Positions 45,547-54,005 of a stretch of DNA of 64,000 nt are shown here, one piece after another; position 1 is the stretch's first letter; the number at the start of each line of letters is the position of its first letter. Both the position numbers and the translations under genes were made by a program. The stretch lies in contig NZ_LGLV01000005.1 of NCBI RefSeq assembly GCF_001687365.1, positions 310,001 through 374,000 of the forward strand, written 5' to 3'. The stretch is from Pararhizobium polonicum (GTDB taxonomy: Bacteria; Pseudomonadota; Alphaproteobacteria; Rhizobiales; Rhizobiaceae). Below the pieces are notes generated by a model. That model saw only the letters and a program-made list of their open reading frames with translations. It made no database searches and was not told the DNA's origin.

Positions 45547-46011
45547 TCAGTAGATGTCGCGGCGAACCGTGACCGTGCCGATCAAAAGGTCATGCAGCAG
45601 GCGGCCGCGATCGGTAAACAGGCCGACCAGCAGGACCAGCGGCGTGAGCAGCGCATTGGCGATCCAGAAGATCACCAGATGCACGATGGCGGTGAGGAAA
45701 TCCATCGGCCGGCCGTCGGTGCGGGCGATCGCCAGACCCATCATGTTCATGCCGGGCGATGCCTGCTTGGCGCCGCCGACCGTCACGCCGAAATAGAGCA
45801 TGGCGAGACCGGCAAACAGCACCGGGTACAGGTAGAAGCCGAGGCCGAATGTCAGGAGGCCGAGAAAGAACACGACCACGGCGGCCGGGATCCACAAAAG
45901 CGCGACGATGGCATAATCGATGACGAAGGCGACGGCGCGACGGCTGAGCACGCCCCGGTAGGCCCGCCAGTCGCTGCTGGGGATTCTCACATTGTCATCC
46001 TGCACACTCAT
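45547..46011 (-). CDS. RDD-family membrane protein
   Basis: 154 residues with three main hydrophobic segments. The RDD signature is visible as SRRAVAFVIDYAIVALLW (Arg and Asp in helix 1) and ARTDGRPMDFLTAI. Some RDD proteins are sodium/proton antiporters, but the function here is unknown. ATG at 46011 is chosen because the conserved part starts soon after. It is monocistronic. Confidence 0.88.
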   Translation of the reverse strand: MSVQDDNVRIPSSDWRAYRGVLSRRAVAFVIDYAIVALLWIPAAVVVFFLGLLTFGLGFYLYPVLFAGLAMLYFGVTVGGAKQASPGMNMMGLAIARTDGRPMDFLTAIVHLVIFWIANALLTPLVLLVGLFTDRGRLLHDLLIGTVTVRRDIY

Positions 46012-46123
46012 TGCCGTTCTCCGTTCTTCAACAGCAGAGGATATGGGAAGCATGGCGCGAAAAATCAAACGACGCGCTGAAATATCGGGAAATCCGGCGT
46101 TTTATCCCCGGGCAACCGCCGTC

Positions 46124-46732
46124 TTATGATCCCCGGCTGATCGCCGTCACATGCAGCCAGCCCGTTTCCGCGCCGTCATAACCGCGTCCCCTGTTTTCAT
46201 CGACGTCGATACTCATCCAGTTCAATGGTGCGTATTGCGCCATCAGCCAGTCGCGGGAGGGATAGTTGTAGTAGCGCTGCAACCCATCGCGGCCTTCGAC
46301 TGAGCCCGCCTTGAAGCTCGCATAGAAAATCCCGCCGGGTTTCAGCGCCCGGTGGATGCGCGACAGCACCGCGGCCAGTTCCGGCCTCGGCACATGCAGC
46401 AGGCAGGCGTTGGCCCAGACCGCATCATAGGCGGCCGTTTCGCTCAGCTGATCGAAGGCAAGGACGGCGACCGGACGCCCCAGCAGCAGGCTGGCCTGCG
46501 CAGCCATTTCCGGCGAGCCGTCGGTGGGCGTGACGTCGAAACCCCGCGCCAGCATCGCCTGGCTGTCCTGACCGCCACCGCATCCGAGCTCCAGAATTCT
46601 CGCGCCTGCCGCCAGTCCGGCCAGGAAGCTGTCAAGCCGCGCGTTCTTCACCGTGCGGGCACGCCGCGCATAGACTTCGGCTTCGCTCGCATAAAAACGC
46701 AGGGTCTCGGTATCCACGCTGCTCATCGTCAT
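46124..46732 (-). CDS. class I SAM-dependent methyltransferase
   Basis: 202 residues. Motif I is ILELGCGGGQDSQ, then VTPTDGSPEMA (motif II) and LKPGGIFYASFK (motif III). The N-terminal ETLRFYASEAEVYARRA helix and the overall size resemble TehB/UbiE-like small-molecule methyltransferases. Substrate unknown. ATG 46732 has GGA 6 bases upstream. It follows hemB on the same strand by 21 bases, so they may be co-transcribed. Confidence 0.88.
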   Translation of the reverse strand: MTMSSVDTETLRFYASEAEVYARRARTVKNARLDSFLAGLAAGARILELGCGGGQDSQAMLARGFDVTPTDGSPEMAAQASLLLGRPVAVLAFDQLSETAAYDAVWANACLLHVPRPELAAVLSRIHRALKPGGIFYASFKAGSVEGRDGLQRYYNYPSRDWLMAQYAPLNWMSIDVDENRGRGYDGAETGWLHVTAISRGS

Positions 46733-46753
46733 GCTTCCGTTGAACAAGGAGCT

Positions 46754-47767
46754 TCAGCGTTTCGCCAAAATCCGTGCCACGTCCATGGCGAAATAGCTGA
46801 GGATGCCGTCGCAGCCGGCGCGCTTGAACGACAGCAGGGTTTCCAGCATGACGCGCTCGCCGTCGATCCAGCCGTTGGCGGCGGCTGCCTTGATCATCGT
46901 GTATTCGCCCGACACCTGGTAGGCAAAGACCGGCAGGCCGAAGGCTTCCTTCATCCGCCAGCAGATGTCGAGATAGGGCAGGCCGGGCTTGACCATCAGC
47001 ATGTCGGCGCCTTCCTCGACGTCGAGGGCGGCGTCGCGCATCGCTTCGGTGCCGTTGGCGGGATCGATGTAATAGGTCTTCTTGTCGCCCTTGAGCAACC
47101 CGCCGGTGCCGATCGCTTCGCGGTAGGGGCCATAGAAGGCGGAGGCGAATTTGGTGGCATAGGACATGATGCCGACATTCTGGTGGCCAGCGGCGTCGAG
47201 GGCCTGGCGGATGGCGCCGATCCGGCCGTCCATCATCTCGGAGGGGGCAATGATGTCGGCGCCGGCATCCGCCTGCAGCACGGCGGCCCGGGCGATCTGG
47301 GCCACCGTCTCGTCGTTGACGATCTCGCCGTCGCGCAGGATGCCGTCATGGCCGTGACTGGTGAAGGGATCGAGCGCCACGTCGGTGATGACGCCGATGT
47401 TCGGCACGGCTTTTTTGATGGCGCGCGTCGTCTCGTTGATCAGGTTGTTGGCGGCAAGGCTGTTGGAGCCGGTATCGTCGCGCAGCGACATGTCGATATT
47501 GGGGAAGGTGGCCAGCGCCGGGATGCCGAGATCGGCCGCTTCCTTGGCGGCCTCCACCGCCTTGTCGACGCTCATGCGGCTGACGCCCGGCATCGCCTCG
47601 ACCGGCTCGACGATACCGGAGCCGGGCACGACGAAGATCGGCCAGATCAGATCGTCGACCGTCAACCGGTTTTCCTGCACCATCCGGCGCGTCCAGTCGG
47701 CCTTGCGGTTGCGGCGCATGCGGCGGTGGCCGGTGATGAGGTCAACAGGGCTGGTCTTGTCGGTCAT
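46754..47767 (-). CDS. hemB: delta-aminolevulinic acid dehydratase
   Basis: 337 residues. Condenses two ALA to porphobilinogen for haem, cobalamin and siroheme. Active-site lysines sit in SYATKFASAFYGPYREA and MLMVKPGLPYLD. The metal-site loop lacks the triple-Cys of zinc enzymes (ALATFPNIDMSLRDD instead), pointing to the Mg-type bacterial enzyme. ATG 47767 is used; upstream codons lack a ribosome binding site. Confidence 0.97.
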   Translation of the reverse strand: MTDKTSPVDLITGHRRMRRNRKADWTRRMVQENRLTVDDLIWPIFVVPGSGIVEPVEAMPGVSRMSVDKAVEAAKEAADLGIPALATFPNIDMSLRDDTGSNSLAANNLINETTRAIKKAVPNIGVITDVALDPFTSHGHDGILRDGEIVNDETVAQIARAAVLQADAGADIIAPSEMMDGRIGAIRQALDAAGHQNVGIMSYATKFASAFYGPYREAIGTGGLLKGDKKTYYIDPANGTEAMRDAALDVEEGADMLMVKPGLPYLDICWRMKEAFGLPVFAYQVSGEYTMIKAAAANGWIDGERVMLETLLSFKRAGCDGILSYFAMDVARILAKR

Positions 47768-47873
47768 TGCGCGGGTCTCTCGGTCCGTTCCATTCGTTGG
47801 GTCGCGGTTTATCATGCGACGCGGGCAAAAGAAAATGGTTGAGGTGCGGCACGTTTACCCTGTCCTTGAGTTC

Positions 47874-48013
47874 ACCCTCCCCTTGAGGGGGAGGGTCGGA
47901 GCAAAGCTCCGGGGTGGGGTGACCTGCGGCATATGCAATTGCCTCTTGTGTTCGCGGTGGTCACCCCCACCCGCCGCGTTGCGGCGACCTCCCCCCTCAA
48001 GGGGGAGGTGGGA
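47874..48013. repeat. composite palindromic intergenic repeat
   Basis: Three nested inverted repeats. ACCCTCCCC/GGGGGAGGGT forms hairpin 1 (47874-47896). GGGGTGGGGTGACC near 47910-47923 pairs with GGTCACCCCCACCC at 47959-47972. CCTCCCCC/GGGGGAGG forms hairpin 2 (about 47988-48008). Together they can fold into a branched cruciform. Such GC-rich palindromic elements recur between genes in Rhizobiales genomes. No second copy was found in this window. Confidence 0.75.
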
Positions 48014-48494
48014 GATCCCTCAACGCTTTCAGCCACGCCCGGAAAATCCGTCGTGGTTTTGCTTGTTCATTCACTTGGCCGGGGCGCTGAAAAGTGCCGA
48101 GGACAAAGTAAAATATAATGACGCCTTCCAGCGCCCCGTTCGGTGGTCGTCGGCGGCAACTCCGGTTCCTCTACGGCCGACATTCGCGTCAACCCTGTGT
48201 GCTCACAAGCACGCCCGCAGCAGCTTCAGCCTGCGGAGGGGAACCATTTTCTGATCGCCCACCGGATGAAGGCCTACGTCCTTCCCGCACCCGGCACCGG
48301 CCCCGCCTCACTGCCACGCCTGGCAGCGTATCCATTGGCGGAACGAGATCAGGATGACACAGGTTTTAAGGGCGGGGATCAGCGGGGATGATTTTTTTGG
48401 GTGATCGATCGTCCGGTGCAAACGGTGGTGCATTCAGTTGAGCGTCAGCTTGAGGAGCCACATGCTGCGTCCATGATGTCACGGAGACGCTGAG
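48014..48494. other. 480-base region without a recognisable gene
   Basis: Short open frames occur on both strands, but none has a good ribosome binding site or a recognisable product. An imperfect CTGCCACGC/CTGGCAGC hairpin lies near 48310-48325, and a T-run at 48391-48398. The last 80 bases must hold the promoter of the cytochrome b561 gene. It may be a decayed gene or mobile remnant beside the palindromic repeat; I cannot tell which. Confidence 0.45.
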
Positions 48495-48992
48495 ATGAGT
48501 GCTTCCTTCCCGCGCGGATATTCCGCCTTGCAGATCTGTCTTCACTGGGCCGTGGCCCTTCTTGTCCTGTTTCAGCTGTTCTTCGGAGAGAGCATGACGA
48601 CGGTGGTGGAGGCCGCCGAGGAGGGCGGGCAGGCCTCGGCCCAGGACCAGTTTCTCGCCTCGGCCCATCACTGGGCGGGCTGGGCCATTCTTGGGCTGGT
48701 CATTCTGCGGCTTGCGCTGCGGATTTCGGCCGGCGCGCCGAAGGCTGCCGGCGCGGCGGACTGGATGTCGCGGGCCGCCACCGTGTCGCACTGGCTGTTC
48801 TATGCGCTGCTGATCGCGATGCCGGTCACCGGTCTTCTGACCTATTTCGGTCTGGCCGATCTGGGCGAGGTGCACGCGCTCGGCAAGCCGGTGTTCATCG
48901 TGCTGATCGTGATCCATGCCGCCGCCGCCTTCTTCCACGCGGTCTTCCTGAAGGATGGAACGCTGCGGCGGATGCTGGTGCCTGCGAAATAG
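48495..48992 (+). CDS. cytochrome b561
   Basis: 165 residues with four helices. Haem-ligand histidines lie in LQICLHWAVALL, SAHHWAGWAIL, VSHWLFYALL and VIHAAAAFFHAVF. The family is a diheme inner-membrane cytochrome passing electrons between quinol and periplasmic acceptors or superoxide. The loop after helix 1 is acidic. ATG 48495. Confidence 0.93.
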   Translation: MSASFPRGYSALQICLHWAVALLVLFQLFFGESMTTVVEAAEEGGQASAQDQFLASAHHWAGWAILGLVILRLALRISAGAPKAAGAADWMSRAATVSHWLFYALLIAMPVTGLLTYFGLADLGEVHALGKPVFIVLIVIHAAAAFFHAVFLKDGTLRRMLVPAK

Positions 48993-49080
48993 CAGGCCGC
49001 GCCTGCGCGTTTGCAGGACGCTGCCCCTGGAAAAAATCCCCATCTGGCAAAGCGCGTCCGCGCCACGTATCTTCATCGTC

Positions 49081-49518
49081 ATGGCTCTTGATTCTGTAAA
49101 AGTCCCCAAACTCTCGCTCATCGAAACGGTCTTCGGGCTGTTTTTGCGGCTGGTGTCGGTTTCGTGTTTCTGGTTCGGGCTCAATTATTGGGCGATGCTG
49201 ATCGGGTTTTCGTTTGGCGGCGGCGGGCGGTTCGATCTGTTGCCGGTTCCGTGGCGGGTGGCGGCGACGGCGCTGGCCGTCGTCTATCCGGTCGCCGCAC
49301 TCGGGCTGTGGCTGCTGGTCTCCTGGGGGCCGGTGCTCTGGGTGGTGGCGGCAGGCGCGGAAGTGGTCATGTTCGCGGTCTATCCGCAGATCTTCGGGGA
49401 GAAGCCGCTGCTGCTGATCCTGCATGGATCGGTGGCCGTCACCTTCGTGCTGTTTCGGGCGGCGATCTTCCACCAGCGGGCCAAGCAGGCGCGGGCTGCA
49501 AGAATTGATTTACCCTGA
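49081..49518 (+). CDS. DUF6163 family membrane protein
   Basis: 145 residues with about four hydrophobic helices. MALDSVKVPKLSLIETVFGLFLRLVSV opens it and IFHQRAKQARAARIDLP is a basic tail. This family sits upstream of ldtR in Rhizobiales, so a role in the cell envelope is inferred by context only. Longer frames upstream start inside the b561 gene and are rejected. Confidence 0.82.
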   Translation: MALDSVKVPKLSLIETVFGLFLRLVSVSCFWFGLNYWAMLIGFSFGGGGRFDLLPVPWRVAATALAVVYPVAALGLWLLVSWGPVLWVVAAGAEVVMFAVYPQIFGEKPLLLILHGSVAVTFVLFRAAIFHQRAKQARAARIDLP

Positions 49519-49553
49519 CACAAGGGGTGTGGATAGTAAGGCGCTGTTAAGGC

Positions 49554-49585
49554 TGTAGTTTAAGTCGAATTTTATACGTATTCGA
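49554..49585. promoter_or_regulatory. control element upstream of ldtR
   Basis: Contains TGTAGTTT (49554-49561) and CGTATTCG (49577-49584), which also occur in this order upstream of ldtP. It overlaps an inverted repeat TCGAAT-N9-ATTCGA (49565-49585). It lies about 60 bases before the ldtR start. Candidate autoregulatory site of LdtR or a shared promoter type. Confidence 0.5.
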
Positions 49586-49646
49586 TAGTGTCTACCTCAA
49601 GGCGGGAAGAGATACATACACCGCCAAACAAAACAGTGAGGCAGTC

Positions 49647-50162
49647 ATGATGAACACCAAAATGAAACCGCAGGTCGTTGCCGTCAAAGATCCCCACGAC
49701 GATGCGATCCGTTCGCTCTACATGGAATCCCTTCACCTCGTCGAACGTCTTCACCGTCGTCTGCTCGATGTCATCAAGGACGAATTCGACCGGTCGGGCC
49801 GCTCCGACGTCAACGCCGTCCAGGCGCTTCTCCTCTTCAACATCGGCAATTCGGAACTGACGGCCGGTGAACTGCGCTCGCGCGGTTACTATCTCGGCTC
49901 CAACGTATCCTACAATGTTAAAAAGCTGGTTGATCTCGGCTTCATCAACCACCAGCGCTCGCGCATCGACCGCCGTTCGGTCCGCATCAGCCTGACCGAC
50001 GACGGCCAGGAAATCGCCGAAACGGTCGCCAAGCTCTATGAACGCCATATCGGCTCGATCCAGAAGGTCGGCGGCATCGGCACCGACGAGTTCGGCCAGA
50101 TGAACAAGCTCCTGCAGCGCCTCGACCGCTTCTGGAACGACACGATGCTGTACAAGCTCTAA
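49647..50162 (+). CDS. ldtR: MarR-family regulator LdtR
   Basis: 171 residues. A winged helix-turn-helix (LTAGELRSRGYYLGSNVSYNVKKL) and wing (HQRSRIDRRSVRISLT) are flanked by dimerisation helices. It matches LdtR of Sinorhizobium and Liberibacter, which controls the adjacent L,D-transpeptidase gene and osmotic tolerance. GTGAGG precedes the ATG at 49647. ldtP lies 437 bases downstream on the same strand. Confidence 0.93.
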   Translation: MMNTKMKPQVVAVKDPHDDAIRSLYMESLHLVERLHRRLLDVIKDEFDRSGRSDVNAVQALLLFNIGNSELTAGELRSRGYYLGSNVSYNVKKLVDLGFINHQRSRIDRRSVRISLTDDGQEIAETVAKLYERHIGSIQKVGGIGTDEFGQMNKLLQRLDRFWNDTMLYKL

Positions 50163-50599
50163 GCGCGATAGCTGTCGCCAAGGGACTGGCGATTGCGATG
50201 GATTGCTGACGGGTGCGCTAAGGCGCACCCGTTCGCGCGTTTGGGATACGGCAGGACCGGCTACCCGGCTGTGGCGATGTCCGGGGTGCTGTCTTGGGAC
50301 ACGATGGAACACCCGCATCCGGGTGTGGCCGAAAGCCCGCAACCCTCGAAACGACGCGGCTCCGGCAGCCGCAGCGGGTGGCACGCGACACGAATTGGCC
50401 ATATTACTATGACAGCGACGAAGGTACGAGAATGCGGGCTTTGCGCTGTGCCTGTTGCCGATATGCGACGGATGGCAAACAGCGTTCACGATCTCACGAA
50501 TGTGAACTGCGGGCAGGGGACTGCACGTGTAGTTTGCCTTTGTTAACCGTATTCGTGGTAGCGCAGTGTCTTGCGCCGCAGCATTGAATGGTAGGGACT
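50163..50599. other. ldtR-ldtP intergenic region
   Basis: 437 bases without a supported gene. GTTCAC (50484-50489) and GTGAAC (50502-50507) form an inverted repeat with a 12-base spacer. The second copy of the TGTAGTTT/CGTATTCG pair lies at 50528-50555. The ldtP promoter must be here. Short frames in the first 350 bases have no ribosome binding site. Confidence 0.55.
50528..50555. promoter_or_regulatory. control element upstream of ldtP
   Basis: TGTAGTTT (50528-50535) and CGTATTCG (50548-50555), 12 bases apart; the same pair, 15 bases apart, precedes ldtR. AGTGTC follows in both. It is 44 bases before the ldtP ATG. Confidence 0.5.
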
Positions 50600-51925
50600 A
50601 TGTCGAAGAAAAACGGAATTGATGCTTTCTCCCGTCGTGGCTTTCTGGCCTCGGCCGCCGCTCTCGGCGCTGGTGTGTGGGCCGGCCGCGCTTTTGCGCA
50701 GGACGCGCTCGACGAGATCATCAATGCGCCGCGTCGCGGCGCCTGGGACGACCAGTTCGACGCCAAGGCTTCGCGCAGCGCCACCGCCGTCGTTTCCAAT
50801 ACGCCGATCTTCGGCATGAACACGCTGGCCAACACGCAGAACGCCATTGCCCAGTATCAGCAGATCGCCGCCGCCGGCGGCTGGCCGCAGGTCAATTCGT
50901 CCGTCCGCCTGGAGATGGGCGTGTCCGATCCGTCGGTGCAGGCCCTGCGCCAGCGGCTGATGATCGTCGGCGACCTGCCGCGTTCGGCCGGCATTTCCAA
51001 TTCCTTCGACAGCTATGTCGATGGCGCCGTCAAGCGCTTCCAGGCCCGCCACGGCCTGCCGGCCGATGGCGTCATGGGCGACTATACCGTCAAGGCGATG
51101 AACATTTCCGCGAATATCCGTCTCGAGCAGCTGAACACCAATGTGGTGCGCCTGCAGTCGATGTCGGGCGATCTCGGCAGCCGCTACGTGCTGGTGAACA
51201 TTCCGGCCGCCTATATCGAAGCCGTCGAAAACGGCCGCGTGGCGCAGCGCCATACGGCGGTCGTCGGCCGCATCAGCCGCCAGACCCACATCATCAACTC
51301 GAAGATCTACGAGGTCATCCTCAACCCGTACTGGACATCCCCGCGCTCGATCGTCGAAAAGGACATCGTTCCGCTGATGCGCAAGGATCCGGAATATCTG
51401 CGCAAGAACTCGATCCGCCTCATCGACGGCAAGGGCAACGAGGTTTCGCCCGAAACGATCGACTGGAATGCCGACAAGGCGCCGAACCTGACCTTCCGCC
51501 AGGACCCCGGCAAGACCAATGCCATGGCGTCCACGAAGATCAACTTCCACAACCCGAACAACGAATACATGCACGACACGCCGCAGCAGGGCCTGTTCAA
51601 CAAGCTGGCGCGGTTCGAATCGTCGGGCTGCGTGCGCGTTCAGAACGTGCGCGATCTGGCCACATGGCTCTTGCGCGACACGCCCGGCTGGTCACGCCAG
51701 CAGATCGAGGCGACGATCCGTGCCGGCCAGAACTCGCCGATCAAGCTGGCTGTCGAGGTTCCCGTCTACTTCAAATACATCACCGCCTGGGCGGCGACCG
51801 ACGGTATCGTGCAGTTCCGCGACGACATCTATCAGATGGACGGCCAGCAGGAGCTGGCGTTGCAGACCACGACCGGCATCGAGCAGTCCGCCGGTTCCGT
51901 CGATCAGGACATGCTGCCGCAATAA
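50600..51925 (+). CDS. ldtP: L,D-transpeptidase LdtP, Tat-exported
   Basis: 441 residues. SRRGFLASAAALGAGVWAG is a twin-arginine signal with AFA cleavage. A peptidoglycan-binding domain (VKRFQARHGLPADGVMGDYT) is followed by the YkuD catalytic domain with HDTP and the nucleophile in SSGCVRV. It makes 3-3 cross-links or attaches proteins to peptidoglycan. GTAGGGACT precedes the ATG at 50600. Regulated by LdtR in relatives. Confidence 0.93.
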   Translation: MSKKNGIDAFSRRGFLASAAALGAGVWAGRAFAQDALDEIINAPRRGAWDDQFDAKASRSATAVVSNTPIFGMNTLANTQNAIAQYQQIAAAGGWPQVNSSVRLEMGVSDPSVQALRQRLMIVGDLPRSAGISNSFDSYVDGAVKRFQARHGLPADGVMGDYTVKAMNISANIRLEQLNTNVVRLQSMSGDLGSRYVLVNIPAAYIEAVENGRVAQRHTAVVGRISRQTHIINSKIYEVILNPYWTSPRSIVEKDIVPLMRKDPEYLRKNSIRLIDGKGNEVSPETIDWNADKAPNLTFRQDPGKTNAMASTKINFHNPNNEYMHDTPQQGLFNKLARFESSGCVRVQNVRDLATWLLRDTPGWSRQQIEATIRAGQNSPIKLAVEVPVYFKYITAWAATDGIVQFRDDIYQMDGQQELALQTTTGIEQSAGSVDQDMLPQ

Positions 51926-51949
51926 GCCGACCTGTCCCAATCGTATCAG

Positions 51950-51983
51950 CAAGGCCGCCTATCCTCCCGGATGCGCGGCCTTG
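51950..51983 (+). terminator. hairpin after ldtP
   Basis: CAAGGCCGC (51950-51958) and GCGGCCTTG (51975-51983) form a perfect 9-bp stem with a 16-base loop, 25 bases after the stop codon. There is no T-run beyond TTG, so it would be a weak intrinsic terminator. Confidence 0.6.
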
Positions 51984-52130
51984 TCGCATTCCGGCTGCCC
52001 TCTCATTCGGGCATCTGTCGCATTCCCGGCGCGGCAGATGGGGGAAATGGCGCAAATCGCACAGCCCGTATTGCCCTTGCCATGCGAGGACGGTAAACAC
52101 CGTGCCACCGCCTCTTAAGGAGCTTTGAGA

Positions 52131-53432
52131 ATGAGCGTTTCTTCCGCTGCCACCGACGTATTCTTCAGCCGTTCTCTCGCCGACAGCGATCCGGATATTT
52201 TTGGCGCGATCGAAAAGGAACTGGGCCGCCAGCGCCACGAGATCGAGCTGATCGCTTCCGAAAACATCGTCTCGCGCGCCGTTCTGGAAGCGCAGGGCTC
52301 GATCATGACCAACAAATATGCCGAAGGCTATCCGGGCAAGCGCTATTACGGCGGCTGCCAGTTCGTCGATATCGCCGAGGAACTCGCCATTGAACGCGCC
52401 AAGAAGTTGTTCGGCGTCAATTTCGCCAACGTCCAGCCGAACTCGGGTTCGCAGATGAACCAGGCCGTGTTCCTGGCGCTGCTGCAGCCGGGCGATACCT
52501 TCATGGGCCTCGACCTCAATTCGGGCGGTCACCTGACGCATGGTTCGCCGGTCAACATGTCCGGCAAGTGGTTCAACGTCGTTTCCTACGGCGTGCGCGA
52601 AGGCGACAACCTGCTCGACATGGATGCCGTGGCCGAATCGGCCCGCAAGCACAAGCCGAAGCTGATCATCGCCGGCGGCACCGCCTATTCCCGCATCTGG
52701 GACTGGAAGCGTTTCCGCGAGATCGCCGATGAAGTCGGCGCCTGGCTGATGGTCGACATGGCCCACATCGCCGGTCTCGTTGCCGGCAACCAGCATCCGT
52801 CGCCGTTCCCGCATTGCCATGTTGCCACCACCACCACGCACAAGTCGCTGCGCGGCCCGCGCGGCGGCATGATCCTGACGAATGACGAGGATCTGGCGAA
52901 GAAGTTCAACTCGGCCGTGTTCCCCGGCCTGCAGGGCGGCCCGCTGATGCATGTCATCGCCGCCAAGGCGGTTGCCTTCGGCGAGGCGCTGAAGCCGGAA
53001 TTCCAGGATTACGCCGCCCAGATCGTCAAGAACGCCAAGGCTCTGTCCGAAACGCTGGTGGCCGGTGGCCTCGACATCGTCTCGGGCGGCACCGACAACC
53101 ACCTGATGCTGGTCGACCTGCGCAAGAAGAACGCCACCGGCAAGCGCGCCGAGGCAGCCCTTGGCCGCGCCTACATCACCTGCAACAAGAACGGTATCCC
53201 GTTCGACCCGGAAAAGCCGTTCGTCACCTCCGGTGTCCGCCTCGGCACCCCGGCCGGCACGACACGCGGCTTCAAGGAAGCCGAATTCCGCGAGATCGGC
53301 AACCTGATCGTCGAAGTCCTCGACGGCCTCAAGGTCGCCAATTCGGATGAGGGCAATGCTGCCGTCGAAGCCGGCGTTCGCGAAAAGGTGGTCAAGCTGA
53401 CCGATCGTTTCCCGATGTACCCCTACCTCTGA
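52131..53432 (+). CDS. glyA: serine hydroxymethyltransferase
   Basis: 433 residues. PLP enzyme converting Ser and THF to Gly and methylene-THF, feeding purine and thymidylate synthesis. [23 protein letters not shown] and the PLP-lysine segment [14 protein letters not shown] are intact. AAGGAG is 8 bases before the ATG at 52131. nrdR follows 27 bases after the stop with its own AAAGGAG. Confidence 0.98.
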   Translation: MSVSSAATDVFFSRSLADSDPDIFGAIEKELGRQRHEIELIASENIVSRAVLEAQGSIMTNKYAEGYPGKRYYGGCQFVDIAEELAIERAKKLFGVNFANVQPNSGSQMNQAVFLALLQPGDTFMGLDLNSGGHLTHGSPVNMSGKWFNVVSYGVREGDNLLDMDAVAESARKHKPKLIIAGGTAYSRIWDWKRFREIADEVGAWLMVDMAHIAGLVAGNQHPSPFPHCHVATTTTHKSLRGPRGGMILTNDEDLAKKFNSAVFPGLQGGPLMHVIAAKAVAFGEALKPEFQDYAAQIVKNAKALSETLVAGGLDIVSGGTDNHLMLVDLRKKNATGKRAEAALGRAYITCNKNGIPFDPEKPFVTSGVRLGTPAGTTRGFKEAEFREIGNLIVEVLDGLKVANSDEGNAAVEAGVREKVVKLTDRFPMYPYL

Positions 53433-53459
53433 GCCCATACGTCTCATAAAGGAGCCTTG

Positions 53460-53933
53460 ATGCGCTGCCCCTATTGCGGATCGGAAGACAGCCAGGTGAA
53501 GGATAGCCGTCCTGCAGAGGACGGCGCCGCCATTCGCCGAAGGCGTATCTGCCCGGATTGCGGCGGCCGCTTCACGACCTTCGAGAGGGTACAGCTCCGG
53601 GAGCTGATGATCCTGAAGAAGACCGGCCGCAAGGCGCCGTTCGACCGCGACAAGCTGTTGCGGTCGTTCGAGATTGCGCTGCGCAAGCGGCCGGTCGATC
53701 GCGATAGGATCGAGCGGGCGGTGTCGGGCATCGTCCGGCGGCTGGAAAGCTCCGGCGAGACGGAAATCCCGTCCGAGGAGATCGGCTTGCAGGTGCTGGA
53801 AGCGCTCAAGGGCCTCGACGATGTCGCCTTCGTCCGCTACGCCTCGGTCTATCGCGATTTCTCCCATGCGGACGATTTCGAGAAGGTGATCGCCGAGATC
53901 AGTGCCAAGATCGCGCGCGATCCCGGCGCCTGA
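53460..53933 (+). CDS. nrdR: transcriptional repressor NrdR
   Basis: 157 residues. A zinc ribbon (MRCPYCG ... [15 protein letters not shown]) precedes the ATP-cone domain ([18 protein letters not shown]). It represses ribonucleotide reductase genes by sensing ATP/dATP. Its place after glyA and before ribD is conserved in alphaproteobacteria. The ATG at 53460 has AAAGGAG 5 bases upstream. Confidence 0.97.
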   Translation: MRCPYCGSEDSQVKDSRPAEDGAAIRRRRICPDCGGRFTTFERVQLRELMILKKTGRKAPFDRDKLLRSFEIALRKRPVDRDRIERAVSGIVRRLESSGETEIPSEEIGLQVLEALKGLDDVAFVRYASVYRDFSHADDFEKVIAEISAKIARDPGA

Positions 53934-53948
53934 TCGCCATTCAAGCTG

Positions 53949-53976
53949 ACGCCGCCGAAAGGCGGCGTTTGACGTT
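53949..53976 (+). terminator. hairpin terminator between nrdR and ribD
   Basis: ACGCCGCC (53949-53956), GAAA tetraloop, GGCGGCGT (53961-53968), then TTGACGTTTTG. It is a stable 8-bp stem 15 bases after the nrdR stop, so ribD may need its own promoter or read-through. Confidence 0.78.
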
Positions 53977-54005
53977 TTGAGGATCGGGAACGGAATGGCG
54001 TTGAA

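Noticed and set aside
48143-48391. Possible small gene in the region after the palindromic repeat
   Set aside because: GTG start without a ribosome binding site, no recognisable product, and the frame runs into the promoter zone of the b561 gene. Kept only as an unexplained region.
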